DNA from: Chlamydiota bacterium | Lineage (GTDB): Bacteria > Chlamydiota > Chlamydiia > Chlamydiales > Rhabdochlamydiaceae | Direction: 5' to 3' | Assembly: GCA_023265495.1 (NCBI GenBank) | Contig: JAHFTP010000011.1 | Location: 1-17,594 of the forward strand | DNA: 17,594 nucleotides | Shown here: one piece after another, positions 13,780 to 17,594 of the stretch | Numbering within the stretch: the first letter of the stretch is position 1 | How the letters are laid out: every line of letters starts with the position of its first letter | Notes under the pieces: generated by a model | Seen by the model: only the letters and a program-made list of their open reading frames with translations | Databases searched by the model: none | Told to the model about the DNA's origin: nothing | Translations under genes and position numbers: made by a program

Positions 13780-15879
13780 ATGACAGATACCCATACATTA
13801 CATATCTCTGTTCACGGCAAAACGATCACGTTAGAGACCGGCAAAATCGCAAGACAGGCTAATGCTGCTGTGATGCTGCGCTGTGGCGACACGATGTTAC
13901 TTTCCACAGTATGTGCAGCGACTACCGCATCGGAAGAGATCGACTTTTTCCCATTACGCGTAGACTATCAGGAAAAATTTTCTGCTGCAGGAAAAACCCT
14001 TGGCGGATTCATTAAAAGAGAAGGGAGACCTGCAGAGAGGGAGATTCTCGTTAGCCGCCTTATTGACCGGCCTATCAGACCGATGTTTGAAGATGGCTAC
14101 TATAACGAAGTGCAAGTCCTCTCTTATGTATTGTCCTATGACAGCGTCCACTCCCCCGAGCCTTTAGCTATCTGCGGAGTGTCTGCAGCGCTTGCTCTAT
14201 CAGACGTTCCGTTTATTAAGCCCATTGCCGGAGTGCGCGTAGGGATGATCGCAAACAAATTCATTGTCAACCCCACCGTTGAGGAACAAAAAACATCTAA
14301 GCTTGACCTGATCCTCGCCGGAACAGAAGATGCTATCCTCATGATCGAAGGGTATTGCGACTTTCTCACGGAAGAACAAATACTAGAAGCTATCGAAGAG
14401 GGACACAGTGCCATTAAAATCATCTGTCAACATCTTTCCGACTGGCAAAAACTCATTGGTAAACCCAAAAATAGAAGTACACTGCGCCTGCCTCACAAAG
14501 AGCTCTTCGAGGAGATGAAATCTCTCTATGGAAAAGAATTAGACCACGCTCTTCGCATCAAAGAAAAACAAAGTAGAGACACAGCTGTAGGAGACATCTC
14601 TGCCAGGATGCAAGAAAAATACCTACCTAAAGACGGAGAGGCCCTCTATCCGAAACCTGATGTCATGCTCTCTTTCAAAAAGGTGCAAGCGCACGTCATG
14701 AGAGAGATGATTTTAAATGAAAACAAGCGTCTTGATGGCAGAACATGCGATCAAATTCGCCATATCTCTGTGGAGATGGCTCCACTGCCAAGAGCGCATG
14801 GAAGCACCCTCTTCACACGCGGAGAAACACAGTCTCTATCTGTAGCCACTCTCGGTGGAGAGAGCATGGGTATGCGATATGAAGACTTAGACGGAGACTC
14901 GACAAGAAGGTTCTATCTCCAATATTTCTTCCCTCCCTTCTCTGTCGGAGAAGTAGGAAGAATGGGAGCCCCGGGAAGAAGAGAGATCGGCCATGGCAAA
15001 CTAGCAGAAAGAGCCCTTGCAATGACAGCGCCGAGCCAAGAACACTTCCCCTATGTTATCCGTCTTGAATCGAACATTACAGAATCTAATGGATCCTCTT
15101 CCATGGCCTCCGTCTGTGGTGGATGCCTTGCTATGATGGATGCCGGGGTGCCGATCAAACATCCTATTGCAGGGATTGCGATGGGCCTGATTTTAGAGGG
15201 AGATAAGTTTGCCATTCTCTCTGATATACTAGGAACAGAAGATGCCCTTGGCGACATGGACTTCAAAATTGCAGGAAATGCGTCCGGCATCACCGCCTTC
15301 CAGCTCGATATTAAAGTCGAGGGGATCAACAAGCATATCATGCAAGCCGCCCTTGCCCAAGCAAAGCAGGGAAGAATCCATATCCTCAATAAGATGCTGG
15401 AGATATGCCCTAAAACAAAAACGTCTCTATCTCAATATGCTCCTCGCATTGAAACCATGCAAATTAAGCCTAGCAAGATAGGAACGGTGATCGGTCCTGC
15501 CGGCAAGCAGATCCGAGCCATCGTGGAAGAGACCGGTGTACAAATTGATATTAATGACAGCGGCCTTGTCAGCATCTCCTCCAATAACCCCGAAGGAATG
15601 GAAAGGGCAAAACAAATTATATTCAACCTCACCGCTGAAGTAGAAATAGGAAAGACCTACACAGGTAGAGTTGTTTCCATCGTTCCTTTTGGAGCCTTTG
15701 TCGAGGTCTTTGGAAAAGAAGGATTATGCCACATTTCAGAACTCTCTCATAGTCGAGTACAGAATGTCTCTGATGTTGTAAAAGAAGGAGATAGCTTGGA
15801 AGTAAAGGTTCTAGATGTGAATGATCGAGGACAGATCAAGTTAAGCCATAAAGCCACACTTGCTCTGCCTAAGGCGTAA
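13780..15879 (+). CDS. pnp: polyribonucleotide nucleotidyltransferase (PNPase)
   Basis: A phosphorolytic 3'-5' exoribonuclease and core RNA-decay enzyme. The 699 residues show the full layout: two RNase PH domains joined by a helical linker, the second being catalytic (FTRGETQSLSVATLG, then MGAPGRREIGHGKLAERAL). A KH domain follows at about residues 553–615 (GTVIGPAGKQIR carries the GxxG loop), then an S1 domain at about 624–692 (GRVVSIVPFGAFVEVFGKEG, LCHISELSHSRV). GGAG lies 10 bases before the ATG. An out-of-frame ATG at 13665 opens a reading frame that overlaps the pnp start, probably by chance. It has its own promoter but may also be read from rpsO. Confidence 0.98.
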   Translation: MTDTHTLHISVHGKTITLETGKIARQANAAVMLRCGDTMLLSTVCAATTASEEIDFFPLRVDYQEKFSAAGKTLGGFIKREGRPAEREILVSRLIDRPIRPMFEDGYYNEVQVLSYVLSYDSVHSPEPLAICGVSAALALSDVPFIKPIAGVRVGMIANKFIVNPTVEEQKTSKLDLILAGTEDAILMIEGYCDFLTEEQILEAIEEGHSAIKIICQHLSDWQKLIGKPKNRSTLRLPHKELFEEMKSLYGKELDHALRIKEKQSRDTAVGDISARMQEKYLPKDGEALYPKPDVMLSFKKVQAHVMREMILNENKRLDGRTCDQIRHISVEMAPLPRAHGSTLFTRGETQSLSVATLGGESMGMRYEDLDGDSTRRFYLQYFFPPFSVGEVGRMGAPGRREIGHGKLAERALAMTAPSQEHFPYVIRLESNITESNGSSSMASVCGGCLAMMDAGVPIKHPIAGIAMGLILEGDKFAILSDILGTEDALGDMDFKIAGNASGITAFQLDIKVEGINKHIMQAALAQAKQGRIHILNKMLEICPKTKTSLSQYAPRIETMQIKPSKIGTVIGPAGKQIRAIVEETGVQIDINDSGLVSISSNNPEGMERAKQIIFNLTAEVEIGKTYTGRVVSIVPFGAFVEVFGKEGLCHISELSHSRVQNVSDVVKEGDSLEVKVLDVNDRGQIKLSHKATLALPKA

Positions 15880-16063
15880 GAATAGTTTTTTTAAACCAAA
15901 GGGGGCCTACCCCCTTTGGATCCCCTTTGTAGTAGTCTCTTGCACGAAAGGCGTTAAATTCATCAATTAAGCGATGTAAATGCCCTTTCAGTGTGAGCTC
16001 TTTTCCTTTAAATCTATGATTTTTTCTTCTGTATAGGGACCTACTTTCTACAATATAGATGAG
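15869..16063 (-). pseudogene. possible decayed ORF overlapping the pnp stop
   Basis: On the minus strand a 64-codon frame is open between TAG stops and has a protein-like composition (RRKNHRFKGKELTLKGHLHR, LIDEFNAFRARDYYKGDP, ending VGPLWFKKTILTP). It has no ATG, GTG or TTG start and runs into the last codons of pnp on the other strand. If it was ever a gene, only the tail is left. I do not recognise the family, and chance is a real alternative. Confidence 0.25.
15896..15919 (+). terminator. hairpin after pnp, probable terminator
   Basis: A perfect 10-bp stem CCAAAGGGGG/CCCCCTTTGG with a four-base loop, 16 bases after the pnp stop. It is GC-rich and placed like a terminator, but the following bases are ATCCCCTTT rather than a T-run, so efficiency is uncertain. 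Confidence 0.55.
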
Positions 16064-16134
16064 CTACGCTCTATGACGGTGGGCCACTCCACCTGCTATA
16101 AGCATCGAATAGCCCCCTTATTTTACTCGGAGAG

Positions 16135-16159
16135 TAGGAGGCGTTTGATACGCCTCCTA
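16135..16159 (-). terminator. hairpin after the 318-residue protein gene, probable terminator
   Basis: A perfect 10-bp stem (TAGGAGGCGT and its complement, five-base loop) starting 18 bases beyond the minus-strand stop at 16178. On the minus strand the T-rich tract lies before the stem, not after it, so this is not a textbook intrinsic terminator. Confidence 0.5.
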
Positions 16160-16177
16160 AAAAAAGAAAATTAATCG

Positions 16178-17134
16178 CTATTGAAAATCAGAGAAAGCTA
16201 ATGTAACAGGAGGAATAGAGGCTCCTTCTCTTAAAGGTAGCATTCCTTGTACGAGAGTAAACGTGCGGTTTCCTTTATGAATGACACCACCGATACGACA
16301 CTCCACTAAATCAATTCTGATTTGTTTTGCATCGCATGTAGGGACCTTTACCGTGCGGTGCCAGTGAGTATCTTTACTGCTGTCATTTGTGCTATATCCC
16401 TCGTTGTACATATGCGTTCTGAACTGATCTTTTCCTTCGTCATCGAGAAACACAAAAGATAAAGCATTCTCCCAGTGTGTATCGATGAGGACTTGTACTT
16501 TTTGCTCCCATCTTCTCTTTTGCACTTCTTTTAACTGAGCAATGACAGCAGGCTGCAATGAGCCGACAATGCTCATTGTTCCTGAACTGGAACTGCCTAC
16601 GCTTGCACCAGCTGCTGACGCATCATCCTCTGCAAAGGGGTCAAATGGTATTTCTTCTTGATTAGGAAGAAGTATCGCCTGATCTATGGTCACAGAAGGC
16701 ATGCTCGAAGGGGCATCGGCACCCTCCGCAGAGGCGCCATCAGCCCTATCATCCACAGTAACTGCTACTTGACATACACTCACAGACGGCTGAGAAAAAT
16801 CGCTTGTTACCGAAGCAACGGGTGGACTAGGTGGTACTATAACATCGACACTTTCCTCACCTGAAGAAGAGGGATCAACATCTACTGATACAACATGTGA
16901 TGATGATATTGGAGCAGGAGTTGTGTTCTGTTCAGTCCCTAATACGGAAGAAGCCAAAGCAGATACCGAAGCTACGGAGACATCAGGAAGTTGCCCATCT
17001 GCAGAACCTGCTACAAAGCTTCCAGTATTGAATCTTGCAATAGCCTGTACTGTTCCTTCAGTTTTTGTCGGAGCTTTTGACATGCTAACTAAATTCTCTA
17101 TATCTTTTTTTGGACAACAGCACAAAAAACGCAT
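16178..17134 (-). CDS. protein of unknown function: N-terminal Cys triplet, Ser/Asp-rich linker, C-terminal beta-rich domain; candidate secreted effector
   Basis: A 318-residue protein I do not recognise. The start at 17134 is secure: GAGGTGAT, an extended match to the 16S rRNA tail, lies just upstream. The N-terminus (MRFLCCCPKKD) has Cys5–7 beside basic residues, the kind of site that host enzymes S-acylate in some effectors; there is no Sec signal peptide. Residues ~20–200 are low-complexity Ser/Ala/Val/Asp/Pro, likely disordered. From ~204 a compact domain follows (VQVLIDTHWENALSFVFLDD, then HWHRTVKVPTCDAKQIRIDL, then GGVIHKGNRTF). The W-x-x-TVxVP … GG(V/I)…G order faintly resembles CBM25/CBM53-type starch-binding modules. 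The partial gene at the right edge encodes a similar C-terminus. It has its own promoter in an AT-rich leader. Function unknown; effector and glycan-binding roles are inference. Confidence 0.8.
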   Translation of the reverse strand: MRFLCCCPKKDIENLVSMSKAPTKTEGTVQAIARFNTGSFVAGSADGQLPDVSVASVSALASSVLGTEQNTTPAPISSSHVVSVDVDPSSSGEESVDVIVPPSPPVASVTSDFSQPSVSVCQVAVTVDDRADGASAEGADAPSSMPSVTIDQAILLPNQEEIPFDPFAEDDASAAGASVGSSSSGTMSIVGSLQPAVIAQLKEVQKRRWEQKVQVLIDTHWENALSFVFLDDEGKDQFRTHMYNEGYSTNDSSKDTHWHRTVKVPTCDAKQIRIDLVECRIGGVIHKGNRTFTLVQGMLPLREGASIPPVTLAFSDFQ

Positions 17135-17176
17135 AAATCACCTCTATTTAATATTACTAATTTATTAATATTTTAT

Positions 17177-17206
17177 ATTATATCAAATCATATTATAATT
17201 AATCAA
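17177..17206 (-). promoter_or_regulatory. sigma70-type promoter of the 318-residue protein gene, in an AT-rich leader
   Basis: On the minus strand TTGATT (17206–17201), an 18-base spacer and a perfect TATAAT (17182–17177); predicted start near 17170, leader ~36 bases. Upstream are two inverted repeats, TATTTCAT/ATGAAATA (17225–17232 and 17240–17247) and TATATTAAA/TTTAATATA (17246–17254 and 17258–17266), which could bind a regulator or simply reflect the very AT-rich composition. Confidence 0.6.
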
Positions 17207-17373
17207 AATTAAATAATAATTACGTATTTCATTCGCGATATGAAATATATTAAATTTTTTAATATAATAAAGGCGTAAATATTTCTAATTTTTATTACGA
17301 CAAACTTGACACATTTGAAATAGGCAGGAAAAAGAGTTGCCCCTAAGTCTTTGAATGCGAAAGAAAAACAACG

Positions 17374-17459
17374 GGGTAAAGGGAGCCCGCCGCTAGGGGG
17401 CAGGCTCCCTTTTTGGCATTAGGCGCGGAAGCTGGCACGGTTGAGGGTAAAGGGAGCCC
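17374..17459. repeat. 15-bp direct repeat linking a coding 3' end to its terminator
   Basis: GGGTAAAGGGAGCCC occurs at 17445–17459, inside the partial minus-strand gene, and again at 17374–17388, as one arm of the terminator. The intervening stem arm (17403–17412) is complementary to both copies, so two mutually exclusive hairpins are possible in the minus-strand RNA. Confidence 0.7.
17378..17412 (-). terminator. strong GC-rich intrinsic terminator after the partial gene
   Basis: A 10-bp stem AAAGGGAGCC (17378–17387) / GGCTCCCTTT (17403–17412) with further pairing possible inside the loop (17389–17391 with 17399–17401), 7 bases after the minus-strand stop at 17419. On the minus strand a short T-run ends the stem; on the plus strand five Ts follow, so it may act in both directions. 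Confidence 0.75.
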
Positions 17460-17594
17460 TGGCGTCGTCCCCGCTGAGCTCGTGGACATCTTTTCCTTCA
17501 TGGAACACTCCTTTGCCGTCCCTAAGATCCACTCTTACAGCCGTTCCGGCGTGCACCTCTACAGTCAGCTGCCATACATCCACACTTCCGGGCG
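17419..17594 (-). CDS. C-terminal fragment of a protein related to the 318-residue protein
   Basis: Only the last 57 codons are in the window; the frame is open to the right edge and ends in TAA at 17419–17421. The visible end includes DVWQLTVEVHAGTAVRVDL, then RDGKGVFHEGKDVHEL, then FTLNRASFRA. It aligns by eye with the C-terminus of the neighbouring 318-residue protein: W-x-x-TV(K/E)V, then (I/V)R(I/V)DL, then GV(I/F)H(K/E)G, at similar spacing. The base composition is clearly GC-richer than the neighbouring gene. It is followed at once by a strong hairpin, which supports a real gene end. Family and function are unknown; a CBM25/53-like glycan-binding fold is a weak possibility. Without the 5' part, length and domain content cannot be stated. 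Confidence 0.75.
   Translation of the reverse strand, partial: PGSVDVWQLTVEVHAGTAVRVDLRDGKGVFHEGKDVHELSGDDARAPFTLNRASFRA

Larger units (their letters stand above)
15880..16177. other. convergent intergenic region between pnp and the 318-residue protein gene
   Basis: About 300 bases between the converging pnp (+) and 318-residue protein (-) genes. It contains two perfect hairpins (15896–15919 and 16135–16159) and the low-confidence decayed ORF listed separately. Nothing else was recognised: no tRNA, no promoter, no insertion sequence ends. Confidence 0.5.

Noticed and set aside
13665..13862. Upstream ORF (ATG at 13665 after AGGTG) in the pnp leader, overlapping the pnp start out of frame.
   Set aside because: Composition is not protein-like and it runs far into pnp. 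A leader-peptide role is possible but unsupported.
1..17594. CRISPR arrays, tRNA or rRNA genes, and insertion sequences with terminal repeats.
   Set aside because: Looked for repeated spaced units, CCA-ending cloverleaf patterns, and transposase motifs with flanking inverted repeats; none seen.

Overview
This window comes from a member of the phylum Chlamydiae, most likely a chlamydia-like ('environmental') family rather than Chlamydia itself. The minus-strand run rpmE–prfA–prmC–ffh–rpsP–trmD–rplS–rnhB … gmk–small ORF–metG, followed by recD, is from memory the CT022–CT033 order of Chlamydia trachomatis. The other side, tadA … rpsO–pnp, matches the CT842–CT844 neighbourhood. Here the two conserved blocks are adjacent, and accessory DNA lies in the seams.

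Layout. 1–417 (+): C-terminal end of a RecD-type helicase, converging on metG so that the stop codons overlap. 414–4186 (-): a compact operon yicC–gmk–small protein (candidate omega subunit)–metG, driven by a good sigma70-type promoter at 4216–4244. 4187–5346: an accessory island with a perfect 17-bp palindrome, a DUF4258-like (toxin-type) ORF whose 5' end looks broken, and an overlapping MqsA/HTH-type antitoxin-like gene, all on the plus strand. 5347–11566 (-): a long translation, secretion and tRNA-modification operon (rpmE, prfA, prmC, ffh, rpsP, trmD, rplS, rnhB) ending in a GNAT acetyltransferase. 11666–13033 (-): a coiled-coil protein of unknown function, tadA and a small TTG-start protein, each overlapping the next. 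13143–15879 (+): rpsO and pnp, each with its own promoter, separated by a perfect 13-bp hairpin. 15880–16177: hairpins and a possible decayed ORF. 16178–17134 (-): a 318-residue protein of unknown function with an N-terminal Cys-Cys-Cys motif, a long Ser/Asp/Pro-rich linker and a C-terminal globular domain, under an AT-rich leader with a clear promoter. 17419–17594 (-): the 3' end of another gene whose product resembles the C-terminus of that 318-residue protein.

How it fits together. Most of the window is core information processing: ribosomal proteins S15, S16, L19 and L31, release factor 1 and the enzyme that methylates it, SRP GTPase, tRNA m1G37 methylation, tRNA A34 deamination, MetRS, guanylate kinase, PNPase, a YicC-type RNase and RNase HII. 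The accessory elements are the TA-like island and the pair of related C-terminal domains at the right edge. The latter are the best candidates for undescribed biology: a host-facing protein family with a domain faintly like a starch/glycogen-binding module. All family assignments are from reading the translated sequence; no search was run.
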